A DNA stretch of 64,000 bases from Panax quinquefolius (GCA_020205615.1 JAINUW010000728.1:267001-331000); one strand, 5' to 3'. Numbered from the stretch's first letter, positions 1-11,630 are shown. Notes: generated by a model from the letters alone, not told the origin. Numbers and translations are program-made.

Positions 1-1662
1 CTAGCTTTGATCTTTGTTTTCTGACTTTTGATTCTGATATTGGCTTGCTATGAACTGATCTTAGCTTGGTTTCTCACTCTCTCTCACTTCCCATTCCCGA
101 ATTTTAGAGAGAGAAGGTCTTGGGAGAAATTGAAAACTAAAGTGGCCCTTTCTCTCTCTTTAATCTTATAAATTGATACAATGCAATGAATATGGCTGAT
201 ACAATGGCTGATTTCAGTGTTTGTAGCACAAGGCCAGGGCTAGGGTTGGTTCACCAACTCACCTAAGGTCTAGATCTACAAGTTATGCTAAATAATGCAA
301 TAAGGTCACTTTGGTCATTTTGCACACAAATTTAATGGCAACATGGTCTTTTGCCCTAACCCTTAGGGTTTAGGGTTTGAACCCTTAGGTTTTAAAAATA
401 AATTCTAGAATTTCAAAATTAGGTTTTCAAAATCAAAAATTAATATTTCTAAATTATAATTAGAATTTTCTAATTATATTAAAATTTCTTAATCATTATT
501 AAAATCTTTCTAATTAGGGTTAGTATTTTCTAATTAAAATTGCTAATTTAGCAATTAGGGTCAAAATTGGTTATTAGGGTTTATAACCCACGGATTAGGG
601 TTTTAAATAGAAAATAATCTTTCTAATTTAGAAATTAGGTTTCCTAATTAGATTAGGCTTTCCTAATTACTTATAACTTGAAAATTAGGATTAAGATTTC
701 CTAATTAACATTGTAATTATTAAATTAACAATTAGGTTTTTCCTAATTATAAATTAGGGTTTCTAATCTAGAATTAGGGTTTTATAAATTAATTAGGATT
801 ATCCCTAATTAGGTTATTATTAATAACGTTTAAACCTTAAACTCGCATTTGCATTCCCAAATTAGGGTTTTCAACTTCCGAATTAGGGTTCGGATTCCCG
901 AAACTAAAATTAGGATTTCTACAACCGGTTTTAGGGTTTCTTGTTAATTGCTAGGGTTTTCTAACCGAATGTTGACATTCTTAACATATACTTAGGGTTT
1001 CTCACAGATATAGTTTATCTAGTCAACCCTTGACCCTTAACCACCTACGGTTCACATATGATACATTATACATAGAACATATTCACGTATATACTTAATC
1101 CTGAATAATTCATCATAAAAAATTTAAATTCACATAATTCCTACTCGAAAATCGTAAATCCATTCACTTATTTTTTGTCTAGATTTATTATTTAACCTTA
1201 ATTCAATATTTTAAAAAATTTTAAATATTCAAATTCTCAAGTTGTAACAAATTCAAACCCTGTATATATAGGTGCGAACGAGGCCTCACACTACTTCCAA
1301 ATAATTGCACAATGATCCACACACACACACACACATTCATATAACAGTTTCTTGAAAAGTGGCGGTCACCGTGGTAACACGGATGTCGGGGGGGTTCTCA
1401 ACACCTTCCCTCTGCATAATCAAGTCCCCGGACCCTAATGAATCTCGATTTCACCGACCCGTTTAGCAGTGTCACATCACTGGGTCAATGGCAAAAATTT
1501 TCCGGTTGTCTTTGGTATAACCAACTAGCTTAATCGTTATCGATCCATCGTCGATAATGACACACGCCTGGACCTTTTTCACTTATTTTTCAAACAAATC
1601 TCACATAATATGATAACACCAAAGAACAAGTAGTCTAAAAGGACAAATAAAAATCCCGACGC

Positions 1663-1664
<2 letters not shown>
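1..1664 (+). mobile_element. 3' part of a Tat/Ogre-like LTR, cut by the window edge
   Basis: No coding capacity is visible. From about 1270 to 1664 it follows the end of the LTR at 14870-15280 in order: a GTGCGAA(C/G)GAGGC block, an AC-rich tract, a G-run followed by ACCTTCCCTCTGC, a GTCACA(T/C)CACT block, and the closing GGACAAATAAAAATCCCGAC. The two copies are clearly diverged by eye. The copy stops at GACGCCGA, where a (TA)n tract replaces the CA end and PBS seen at 15280. I infer a second, older member of the host element's family. Positions 1-1260 could not be aligned with 14121-14860 by eye, so they may be U3 of a different subfamily. Confidence 0.6.
340..960. repeat. Degenerate AATTAGGGTTT repeats
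   Basis: The motif (A/C)TAATTAGGGTTT and shortened forms recur many times between AT-rich spacers. A short run near 355-395 reads like plant telomere repeat (TTTAGGG). Spacing is irregular and most copies carry AATT before AGGG, so this is a low-complexity LTR interior rather than a telomere array. Confidence 0.55.

Positions 1665-1726
<62 letters not shown>
1665..1726. repeat. (TA)n microsatellite
   Basis: About 31 uninterrupted TA units directly join the truncated LTR end to the sequence before the fold-back element. A matching tract lies on the other side (2072-2124). Confidence 0.95.
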
Positions 1727-1729
<3 letters not shown>

Positions 1730-1770
1730 GAATAATCAGTCCATACTCTTGGAATAGGACCAAAATCATT

Positions 1771-2016
1771 TTTTTTCTTTTTTTTAAAACAACTAAAAAA
1801 AATAAAAAAATTATGGAACTTAAATTTTTACATAATACTGTGTTTTGGGTGTGATTTGGATACATATAACAAAACATGAATGTACAGTCTATGCAGACTG
1901 TACATACATTTTTGGTAGGTATCCAAATCACACCCAATATATTGTATTATGGAAAAATTTCAGTTCCATAAAATATTAAATATTTTTTTAGTTGTTTTTT
2001 TTTAAAAAAAAAAAAA
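1771..2016. mobile_element. Fold-back (MITE-like) element
   Basis: The stretch is one long imperfect inverted repeat with arms of about 120 bp and its centre near 1892/1893, at a palindrome TGTACAGTC(T)...GACTGTACA. Paired blocks seen on both arms are GGGTGTGATTTGGATAC with GTATCCAAATCACACCC, TTATGGAACT with AGTTCCATAA, and AACAACTAAAAAAA with TTTTTTTAGTTG. No transposase is encoded. The outer ends merge into A/T runs, so true terminal repeats and a target duplication could not be fixed, and the superfamily is unassigned. Short reading frames here are only shadows of the palindrome and the TA tracts. Confidence 0.7.
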
Positions 2017-2066
2017 AAAAAAAAATATTTAATATTTTTTATCGTGTCGAGACTCCGGACCTTATC

Positions 2067-2071
<5 letters not shown>

Positions 2072-2124
<53 letters not shown>
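2072..2124. repeat. (TA)n microsatellite
   Basis: About 26 TA units lie between the fold-back element and the first base of the Gypsy LTR at 2125. A target duplication there is uninformative because the flanks (tatat on the left, tatac on the right at 14121) are themselves TA repeat. Confidence 0.95.
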
Positions 2125-2127
<3 letters not shown>

Positions 2128-2587
2128 AACAATCTAGATTTTGAATTATAATATTTAAATATTTATTAAATTATATAAATATTTAATGTAGGTGTTTATC
2201 GTTGAATAAATATTTGTTTAATCGATTTGATATAGTTAATTATTTGTTAAATAATTAATGAGTTAAGAAAATTAATTATTATGAGATAATAGTCTAATTT
2301 AATTTAATTATTAAGTTAGAGTGTATAATGATTAAATGATTTATCTAATAAATTATTATTGGTATTAATTAAATTAAGTATGAAAACTTAATTATATAAA
2401 TTGTGACTAATAACTATATTATAAGGAGTTATTAAAATAAATTAAAATAGTTTTGATTTAGTTTGCCAAACAAGGCTTAAATATATTAAGTCTTTAATTT
2501 TAAAGAGTTTTGCCAAACGGGAGCCTTACGGCTTTTGGATTTATAAATTTGATTTATTAATAATATAAATTAAATGAATAAAATATA

Positions 2588-2591
<4 letters not shown>

Positions 2592-2639
<48 letters not shown>
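2592..2639. repeat. (TA)n microsatellite inside the solo LTR
   Basis: An uninterrupted run of about 24 TA units inside the left segment of the solo LTR. Confidence 0.95.
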
Positions 2640-2642
<3 letters not shown>

Positions 2643-5600
2643 TAACCGATATCTTATTAATAGTAGTTAATATAGTCGTCAGTTTCTAAGCGTTTGAAAA
2701 GTGAGCGTTCGTTTTAGCTTTTTTACGTATAGTGTATTTTAAGTTGCTTCAAGAAAGGAAAAAGAGAAGAAAAGAATAGGGTTTTCAAAGAAGAAAAGAG
2801 TTCTCAGAAAATTAAGAGAGTTTGAGAGAGAAAAGGCTGGGATTCCATTTCAAGCAATTTTCAGTGAAGTGAAAGAATTTCTTAAACAACAAAAGGTATG
2901 TTTTAAAACCTTCATATATATATTTTACGTTCTCTGTATTTTGTGTTCTTGAAGTTCACCCATCGTGTATAAAGTTTTTACAAAATTTTTGTAAATTTAG
3001 TTATATAACTGAACTGTGGTGATTATGTGGGTTCATGATGTTAGAACAATTGTTTAAACAAGGATTATTATGTTAATTGGGTTTAAAAGAAAGAGAAATG
3101 GTTTTTACAGTGATTACATGTACTTGAACATGTTTTGGAGTATAACAAAATTAGTACGTGATTGTATGCTAATTGTGAAGTTGAACCTTATGTATGATTA
3201 ATTGACTAAGAACTTAAGGAGAACTTAGTTCAAAGGAATGAGTTCGATGGATAATTGTGGTTTACAGTGTTAAACCTTGTTAAACAACGTCAACAATGGA
3301 GTTTTGTTTAAAAATAGTGTTTCAAGGATTTAACTTCTACCAAATTATTGTTTAAGTTGTGCTAAATTTGTATATGTACGCTTGGTAACGTGTATGTGTA
3401 AATTTGTAAGTAATAAGCATGTTAATTTAGATGTTAGTAGTGTTAAATAGACAGAAATTAGTTGTTCTGTTCTCCGATGGTTGGGTTCTGCAACTTTCGG
3501 CGCTTCAAATACCAAAAATGGAGCCACGACCCGAAATTACAAGCAGTCAAGCATTGAAAAATACTACGCGCCAATAATTTTTAGCTGCAATGCCTCATTA
3601 GCTAACTTAGTCCTCATGGCTTAGCAGGAGTCAGTAGTCCTGAGTCGACGCTTTTGACCTCCTATAGTAAAACGGCCATAACATTTTTCATACGAATTCT
3701 GATTGAGATGATTCAAGATGATCCAGAACGAGAAAGAATAGACCTACAACTTTTATTCTTTAAGTTTTTTAATTTGAGGTCCGTAATGAGAGTAAAATGG
3801 TCATCTTTAGGATGCATTGTGTTTTTGGGGCAATCGAGAGGTGTCGGGCATGCACATATGCTAGTATAGTGCTTCTGACTATAAAAGTTGTTATTCTAAG
3901 TTATAAAACATGAATATTAGTAAATATAATGATGCTTAATATTAATAAATGATGTATTAGATAAGTTGTATAAGCATACTAAGCACACACAAGAGAGATG
4001 AATCGAAACGATGTGCCAAGTGTTAATGAACTTAAAAAGTATTTCAATTCAATTGAAATGAATATTATAAGATATGGAATGGATTTAATATAAAATCAAT
4101 AAGTAGTCCTAGCAAGGACTTAAGCACTTGAATGAACTGCGAATATGAAATACAGTGAGATATAAGTTGAAAGTTAACACAATTAAGTTGAACATTGTGT
4201 ATTTATGATAGGAAGGGTTATGAGACGTAGAGTAAAGTTTACATTACAACAACTATGCATTGCTATGTGACTAATAGTTAATGTGAATGATTATATAATT
4301 GTGTAGGGCACGTGAAGTGCAGATATCTGTAAGCTGTTAAACTGTTATTGGTAAACAACGATCAAGGCAAGTCTTTCGATTCCTATTTTCTAAGTGGACT
4401 TGATGGACTATTTTAAATTGTATGATATGTTATACATGTTGAAATTATGAAATGTTAAAGTCAATTTATGACTGCATTATTTGAAAGTAATATGCACACA
4501 AGCCAATCATGTTTGATGATAAAGCATATACTTTGTAACAATCTTATTCATTTATTAATAAAAAGTATTAATTTATTAAAGGCTTTTAATTATCTACATG
4601 ATCTTTGTTTTATAATATGTGATAAACCCATAGTTTTAAGCAATGCTTTTAGAATAATGATGATGATCATTCTAATGAGATCTAAATTCTTAGAAAGCTT
4701 AAAACTAAAATAGTTCCCAATCATTGGATTACTAAATTGGGGATTAGTGAATCCGGATAGATTGGTACATACGTTCTTGCTTTCATTGGATGAGGATGAT
4801 TGATCTCATGATCATCTGTGTGGAGACACTAAAGCAAGTATGTAGGTGCTTATTAGAGAATAAGTTTACTGAACGTGGCTCGCTAAGGAATACCTAATGG
4901 AGTTTTACTTGCCTGTCAATAGGAATTCCTGTAGTGATAGTAGTACAAGTGATCCTTGGACTTGAGATCATCATAGTATCTTGTGTATGATGAGTTATAC
5001 TTTGACTTATTCCTTAAGACCCTTAGGGTATATCAAAGGGTATACTTGGGTATAATAAGTTGTACATGGAGATAATGTATGATCAATAAAGAATCTACCA
5101 CTTCTAATAAAAGGAAAGAAATGTCCTATGTGATTCGATAAATGACAACCCAAGAGTCCTTGGGTTAATGCGTAATGAAATTAGAAAGGAGTTTCTAATT
5201 TGCATTATTTGGAGTTGTGCATTTAAGGATCGAAATACATATAATTAAATAAAATAAGACTTGATAAAGAATTCCATGTCTTATATTTAATTGGGACATT
5301 GTATGGTGGAAGGATTGAATTGTCACGGTAACTATTTACTCAAATGTTCTTTAATGATTAATGTTGAAATCTATATTATCCGGAAAGTCGTTGATCGCTA
5401 GGGAGGCTTATCCCTATTGTAGAATAAATATTATTTATTTAAATAAATTAATTATTTAATTTATTTATTTAAATAAGATTAGAATTGTTCTAATTGATTT
5501 ATTCACAATAGGTTTAATATGGAGAACCTAAAGGGTCACACCATAAAAGGAAGAATAATTATTTAAGAAGTTAATGGCATAATCGTAATAATATGTTATG

Positions 5601-5683
5601 TATATTTAATTTAATCTATGGTGATAGAATAAATTAAATAGCTTAATATTTATTATTTAATATTTTAGAAATATTAAATATAA

Positions 5684-5948
5684 ATTAATAAGAGGAGTCT
5701 TATTAATATTATTACAATTATTATTATTATTTTAATTTCTAAATGAGTTTAGAAATTAATTTAATATAAGTACTCTCATTTATTTCTAATTGGATTAGGA
5801 AGGAAAATTAGTTAAAGGAGTTTAATTAATTATCCCTAATAAGATTAGGGAGCTTAATTAATTAAAAGAATTTAATTAATTAAATAAATCCCAATTCCTT
5901 AATTGTTAAGGTGGGTTGCCCACATCTATAAATAAGAGGAGTCTTATT
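5684..5948 (+). repeat. Chain of NGAG-loop hairpins in the Copia LTR U3
   Basis: Successive palindromes have different stems and nearly the same loop: 5684-5707 (arms ATTAATAAGA/TCTTATTAAT, loop GGAG), 5734-5757 (arms AATTTCTAAA/TTTAGAAATT, loop TGAG), about 5808-5829 (arms TTAGTTAAA/TTTAATTAA, loop GGAG) and 5931-5948 (arms AATAAGA/TCTTATT, loop GGAG). The same set is present in the other Copia LTRs in the window. Function is not known. Confidence 0.75.
5926..5936 (+). promoter_or_regulatory. Copia LTR TATA box
   Basis: CTATAAATAAG is a canonical plant TATA box and lies at a sensible place in the LTR, about 440 bp before its 3' end. The 3' LTR has the same box at 13090-13100. In the inner LTRs of the cluster and in the LTR at 61226 this stretch reads CTTTATAAGAGGAG on the sense strand instead, which separates the two LTR subtypes. 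Confidence 0.7.
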
Positions 5949-6371
5949 ATGGGTGGTGGTGGTTGTTGACTTTTACAACTAAGTAATAATTCCAATTTGT
6001 TGGAGAAAGCACGCCCTTCTATAGAGATAGAAAACTAGGGTTGAGCCAATATCCCTTCTTCTTGAAAAATTCTTTTTCCTTGGTGGATCACCTCTGAGGC
6101 CAAACACTTGGGTGGCTAACGTTGATCAAAGGAAGGAACCAAACCCGGTGGATTCAAGTTGAACGCGAAAGGATTTGGAGGTGAACTTGTACCTGAGGAA
6201 GCTCGATCTTCAAGGGTATGATTTTATTCTTTATCTTTTCGTTTAATTAATAATTGTGCATAAAGGGTGATCCGGGTATATGGTTTGTAAATTTTTTAAA
6301 CTCTGATTTATCTCGCTTCCGCACTTATTTATGCAATTTGATTTTGTTCATGAATATTACAAACCTAACAG

Positions 6372-6389
6372 TGGTATCAGAGCCAAACC
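6372..6389 (+). other. Primer-binding site, initiator-Met tRNA type (Copia copy A)
   Basis: TGGTATCAGAGCCAAACC starts two bases after the LTR end. TGGTATCAGAGC is the standard plant PBS matching the 3' end of initiator methionine tRNA. It primes minus-strand DNA synthesis. Confidence 0.92.
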
Positions 6390-6839
6390 TTTATGCGAAT
6401 TATTAATTGTTCAGATTTAATATGTATATTGATATGTGTTTTGAACAATTTAATTGGGCATAATTTTATTGTATAATTTTTTTTTTTTTTAAAAAAAAAA
6501 AAAAACCGTTATATATTTTCGAAACACTGTTTTCAGTGTTGGTTAAAATTATATATATATATGATTACCTTATTATATATTAACGCATGGCCACCAAGCA
6601 TGTAATATATATTTATGATAAGAAATCATGGCCACCAGCCACCTGGGCACGGAAATCATGGGGAGCTTAATGTTAACAGGTTTTAAAAGGGAACTTGCCA
6701 TGGTTTTTGAAAAGCAAGGAATCAGGATATTATATATATATGTATGATATATATATTATCCGGTTTTATTATATATATATATAATAACGGTTTCGGTTAT
6801 TATTATTATTATATATATATAATTTCATTTATTTTATAA

Positions 6840-7372
6840 TTAAGATAAAAAGTTTATTTTAATTTTAAAATAAAAGATTTATTTTAATATTAAAATAAAA
6901 GGGTTTATTTTAATATTAAAATTAAATTTTATGCTAACTAATTAGAGTTGGAATTGGATTCCATGATAACTAATTGGAGTTGAAATTGGATTTTATTTTT
7001 CCTTAAATAAAGGAGTTTATTTAGATATGAAATAAGATTTCATATTATTCAAAATAAAGGAGTTTATTTGTGAATAGGAAAGAGAATCCTAATTTCCTTA
7101 AATAAAGGAGTTTATTTAGATATGAAATAAGATTTCATATTATTCAAAATAAAAGAGTTTATTTGTGAATAGGAAAGAAAATCCGTGTTTCCTTTAATAA
7201 TTTTTTTATATACATGGAATTGGATTCCATAATTAATTAAAATAAAAGAGTTTATTTTGATTAAAGATTTTGATTAAAATAAAATAGTTTATTTTATTCA
7301 AAATTGGATAAATTAAAATAAAATAGTTTTATTTTGATTTAAATTTGGATTAAAATAAAGGAGTTTATTTTG
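6840..7372 (+). repeat. Array of AAATAAA-GGAG-TTTATTT hairpins in the Copia leader
   Basis: About eleven short palindromes with arms AAATAAA/TTTATTT (7-8 bp) lie between the PBS and gag. Exact GGAG loops are at 7005-7022, 7052-7069, 7100-7117 and 7353-7370. Variants with loop AGAG are at 7147-7164 and 7240-7257, loop ATAG near 7277-7294 and 7314-7332, and less regular ones at 6841-6910. Spacers also hold small palindromes (TGGAATTGGATTCCA type). The array recurs in antisense in the copies at 46760-47300, 53840-54390 and 57465-58030. The stretch 6390-6840 before it holds only AT-rich leader with a T-run/A-run palindrome. Confidence 0.85.
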
Positions 7373-8150
7373 ATTCAAAAATTAGATTTTATACTAATTA
7401 AATTTGCCCATTAAATGATATCAATATATATATTAAATGTTTATTATTCATGAGATGAATGTTATTTATTGATGCATATGATGATGTGTATGATAATAAA
7501 TGGGATTGATTATGGACTATTGACCAATATGATTGGATTTTATTTTAGTTGGATGCATGAATGTATGGGTTTTATTAAATGGGGTCTGCGTACCTCGTCT
7601 TCTCTAATTTTTTCTTAATGTAAATTCTATCTCCCTCCTATGTACTTCCCTCGATCACGATCAAGGTTTCTATTTATTTTAAATAGTTTTGTAATAGGAA
7701 TAATTAGAATTATTTTGAAGAATTGGAGATCAAGTAGCAAGGAGCGTTTGAAGACCCGTTTGTAATGGAGCCCGGGTTTAAATGTAATAGTTATATTTAA
7801 ATATTATTTTTTGCACCCCTAGGGTTTGACCTTTTGGTTCACTTGGTGGCTCTAGTGAACCAAACTAGAATAAAAGTCCATAATCAATCCAGGGTAGAAT
7901 ATAGTATTCTATATGTGCATGCTTATACTATATATATTATATATTATGCAAACATGCTTCTTAGCATGTTAATTAGTATGACGCGTATTTTTATATATAT
8001 ATGTGCATGCTGCGCTAAACAAGATGAGACAAATTAATAACAAACCCTCAAATTTTTATATTAAGTCCTAAGCGTTCAAAGATATTTGGAATATCGAGCG
8101 TCGCTTTCTAGCATGATAAAATTAATAGAGTATTAAATATTTAATATGAG

Positions 8151-8447
8151 TTTGTTTGTGTCACCACAAGGCAAGTATTAAGTATTTAAGATGTTAATTT
8201 ATCACATTTGATGCTTATAAAGAAAATTGAACAAAATTATTTTGTTGTGTCACCACAAGGATGATATTTTCTTTTTTGAATATATGGAGTGCTAGGTCGG
8301 ACTTAACTTGGATAATTTTGATTCGGATGTGCCACCACTTGATCAAAATAATCTAAGAGGCAAAAGAAAAGGAGTTGCATAGTTGATGTAATTGACAAAA
8401 GTTGTCTACCTATTTATTTATATATAGTTTGTTGTGTCACCACAAGG
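8151..8447 (+). repeat. Spaced TTGTTGTGTCACCACAAGG repeats upstream of gag
   Basis: The motif, itself partly palindromic (TTGTG...CACAA), occurs at about 8151-8171, 8241-8260 and 8428-8447, with a weaker copy at 8325-8341 (GATGTGCCACCACTTGATC). It ends about 200 bp before the gag start. The same set appears in antisense at about 45695-45990 and 52780-53080, and its first copy survives at 56668-56692. No coding region is visible in 7373-8649. Confidence 0.8.
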
Positions 8448-8649
8448 CTATATACATTTGAAATGGGATCCTTATTCTCACTAGCAAATCTTTAATTAGA
8501 TTTTGCCGAACTATATAAGTGAGGTAATATAGTTTGAAGAAAATAGTGGGAGATACCAATTTAAAACAAGACCTAAATTATTTTGGTAATTAATAAAAGA
8601 ATGTATGTTAAAATGTTGTTAATTACAAATTCATTTACAGAATTTTACA

Positions 8650-9466
8650 ATGTCTAAAATTACTATCACTACGAAGCATATTAGATGCTAAATTAACCGT
8701 AATCAAATAAAAGCAGATTGGTTAAAGAATTTGAGAATAGTTCTCATGGTGAAAAAGTTATCTTATGTCCTTAATACGCCTATCCTCCGCAATGGTTGCG
8801 AATAATGCCTCGAGGAAGACATTGCTACTTTTAGAAAGTGGTAAGATGATGCACGATTGGCTCAATGCATCATGTTCGCATCTACGAAAGTAACGAGCTT
8901 GACGTCACAAGATGAAACTATGGATGCTCCTACTATATTTCCCGCACATCAAGTAGTTGATGGTGAGGAAAGTAGGACCGATAGATATCGATATCTAAGG
9001 AGCTCTTCGATCTAGAATGGCCAATGGCACTATAATACAGCATAAAAAGTTCTTAACATAATCAATTTGATTGATCAATTAGGACAATTTGGTTTTGTCA
9101 TGGATGGAGAGTTGAGCCAAGATTTGATCTTGCACTCACTCTCCGGACTCCTTTCACAATTGTTGTGGATTTTTCATATGAACAAGCTAGATATAAACTT
9201 TCTTTGATTTGCTTAACATATTGAAAAATGTTGAGAGTCACTTTCGACCAAGAAAGATCAAGTCTTCTTCTTGGTAGGGGCCAAAGGATCTTACGAAAAG
9301 AAGAACGATTCAAAGAAGGTAAATAGAAAGGCATAAACAAAGGATAATAAGAATAAAACCCGTCACGGATAGCAAAGGAGCTTGCTTCCACCGCAATAAG
9401 CACAGACGACATCGGAAAGAAAGCTGCGAGAAATATCTTGCAGAGGCTAACCAAAGAAGCTTAGTG
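8650..9466 (+). pseudogene. gag: Copia gag, copy A (broken)
   Basis: Gag forms the particle that packages the element's RNA. The ATG at 8650 opens a frame related to Copia gag. Recognisable parts are a LLDAKLT-like start, a stretch reading MDGELSQDLILHSL at about 9100-9140, HMNKLDI at about 9177, and a nucleocapsid zinc knuckle at about 9385-9430. In the knuckle the second cysteine is arginine (TGC to CGC: CFHR rather than CFHC) and the following residues are altered. Stops and frameshifts occur throughout. The antisense open frame over 9098-9454 is a shadow of this gene. The cluster copies keep CFHCNKPGHWK, so this knuckle was once normal. Confidence 0.8.
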
Positions 9467-9499
9467 AAGTTTTAGGTTATAAATACAATTTTGTTCATG

Positions 9500-11630
9500 G
9501 TTGAAATAAATTTTCTTTAAGTCGATGTTCTACTTGGGTATTGGATACCGACTTTGGTTATCATAAATATAGATTTATGAAGGACCAAGTGAAGTAGAAA
9601 GCTAAACAAATATAAGTAATCCTATGTGCGGAAATGAAGCAAAGGTTCTTTGCATTAGCTATAGAAACTTATAGTTTAGCAATGCCTCTGAGCAAATCTA
9701 TTAAGTCAATAAGTTGTTATTATATTCCGTTCTTGTTAAAAATATTATTTCCATTTTATTGTTGGACAATGAAATCTTTGGTATTATAATTAAGAACAAT
9801 TGTTGTTCTATTTATAATAATAATGTTTTATATAAATGGAATATTACTTAATAGATTTTGTATACTTGACTTACGTGAAAAATTATTTTGTAAATTGAAC
9901 AAACTAGTATAAAAAAGGAGATGATCATTCAAAGAGTTGAATGTATGTATTTGTTGAAATACAAGTGTGAATTATTTGAAAGGTTCAAAGAATTGAAGTG
10001 AAACAAATTGGCAAAGTATTAAGATTCTTTGATTAGATCGAGGAATAAATACTTGTGCAATAAGTTTCTAGATCATCTCAAATGGTTTTCTCATAATGGA
10101 CACATCTTGATACGTAATAATTGATTGATGTATCCGAAAGGTAAAATCGTACCTTGTTGGACATAGTGCGGTCCATAATGATTTTACCGACATTCCAAAG
10201 ATCCTTCAGGATCATGTCCTAGAAATGGTGCATATCTACGAAAAAGGTAACCTCAAAATCCATTTCAAGACTCCATAAAAGTTATGGGCGGGGAGGATTC
10301 TAATCTTGACATGTTAAGATAAGGGTTGTCCAACTTATGTGAAACGGTTTCAAAGGATAAGCTTGGAAAAAATTGACATGTATGATTTGTGGGACATCCT
10401 AAAGTAAGTTTAGGGCATATGTTCTATAATCCTACATAGCAAAAGGTGTTTATTGCGAAAACACCGCCTTCTAAGATAAAGGTGTTTATCATTAAAGGGG
10501 CTAGTGGGAGGATAATAGATCTTGAAGAGTTTAAGAACCACAAACACTATAAGTCAAATAAGAGGAACCTGTAGATAGACCTATTATACCACTGGCCCAA
10601 TCGTAAATCGTAAACGGAATATTACAAGAAGATACCTAGGAGGTATGGATTCATCATGGATGATGATGATGAGAATGTACGATCATAGAAGATGATGATC
10701 CGAGTTACATACGACGATGAGGTAAGAGTTCTAGTGTGTACAAAAGGGACAGTGGGAGCGCCGTGACATTCCTAATATTATATGTTGATATACTACGGAT
10801 AAGAAATGACATACTAATGCTACAATCAGTAATGATAAAGTTGTCTAAACATTCCTCCATGAATGGTTTGGGAAGAGTATCTTAATTGGGGATAAAATCT
10901 ATATAGATAGATACAAGAGGATGCTCAACTTAACCCAAGGAACGTATATTCATTTGTTGCTAAAGTCGTTTTGCATGGCAAACTCCAAGAGATGTCTCAT
11001 GTCGATGAGCTATGGAGTGTATCTCTCTTAATAGTCTCCACAGACTCCTGAAAAGAGAGATCGCATGAGTGACTATCATGTATGCAATGAAATGTACGAG
11101 ACCTGATGTTGATCAGTCATATTCTGGAGAAGTTCACTATAAGTCAATGAAAAACATCTTAAAATGCTTAACCGGCACTAAGGATGTGATCATATTCATG
11201 GTGGGTCTGAATTAAAACTAGAGGGCTTTACAGACTCAAGTTTTTCAGACAGACCAAGACGACCGAAAATGCACTTTAAGGTAAAGCATTATCTTGAACA
11301 GTGGTACAGTGAATTGGAAAGGTTTCGAACAGCAAAGAGTTGCTGGTTTAGTGATAAAGACAAAGTATATAGCTATAAATGAAGCTGCAAGTTGATTGTT
11401 TGGATTAAAAGTTCATTACAAAACTAGGAATAGTTCCTAAGTCTCATCTTGAATCTAAACATGTGTTGTGGCACTTTCATTTGATTATTAGAATCATTGA
11501 AAGATGGGAAACCACTATAGAGATAGTGGACTCTCATGAACAACATTACATATCCATTAACTAAAGCTTATCCAACAGCAGGATAATCATCACTTAGAGA
11601 AGAAGAGTATAAGATACAATGGCGATTGGC
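9500..11630 (+). pseudogene. pol: Copia pol, copy A (protease, integrase, RNase H; RT core deleted)
   Basis: Order on the + strand: protease near 9530-9600 (active-site DTG now DTD, in VLDTDFGYH); a stretch near 9700-9840 resembling the region between protease and integrase (IISILLLDN, KNNCCSIYNNN); integrase core remnants near 9960-10260 (RTLLDMVRS-like in the original frame); an Asp-rich segment at 10650-10700; then a direct jump to the C-terminal part of RT near 10735-10800 (SGSAVTFLILYVD, with one Asp where YVDD is expected). RNase H remnants follow at about 11080-11480. The central RT polymerase domain is absent, not just mutated. Many stops and frameshifts. The same junction is present in the inner cluster copies. 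Confidence 0.8.

Larger units (their letters stand above)
4482..6370 (+). repeat. Copia copy A, 5' LTR
   Basis: 1,889 bp, TGAAAG...CCTAACA. It is followed one base later by the PBS, which fixes its end. It matches the LTR at 11650-13527 along its length with small indels. The U3 holds a chain of short perfect hairpins (5684-5948) ending at the TATA box. It belongs to the same subtype as the outer LTRs of the cluster at 35327-60385, sharing the CTATAAATAAG TATA region. Confidence 0.92.

Noticed and set aside
340..960. Interstitial telomere repeat
   Set aside because: Only a few units near 355-395 fit TTTAGGG; the remainder is AATTAGGG-like at irregular spacing, typical of a low-complexity LTR.
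1635..2132. Two minus-strand open frames with long Ile-Tyr repeats
   Set aside because: They are translations of (TA)n tracts and the fold-back arms, with no protein-like composition.
6840..7372. CRISPR-like array or satellite
   Set aside because: The repeats are short palindromes with irregular spacers, inside a retrotransposon leader and present in every element copy.
9098..9454. Minus-strand open frame of 118 codons
   Set aside because: It is antisense to Copia gag; the sense strand shows the gag motifs and the zinc knuckle.
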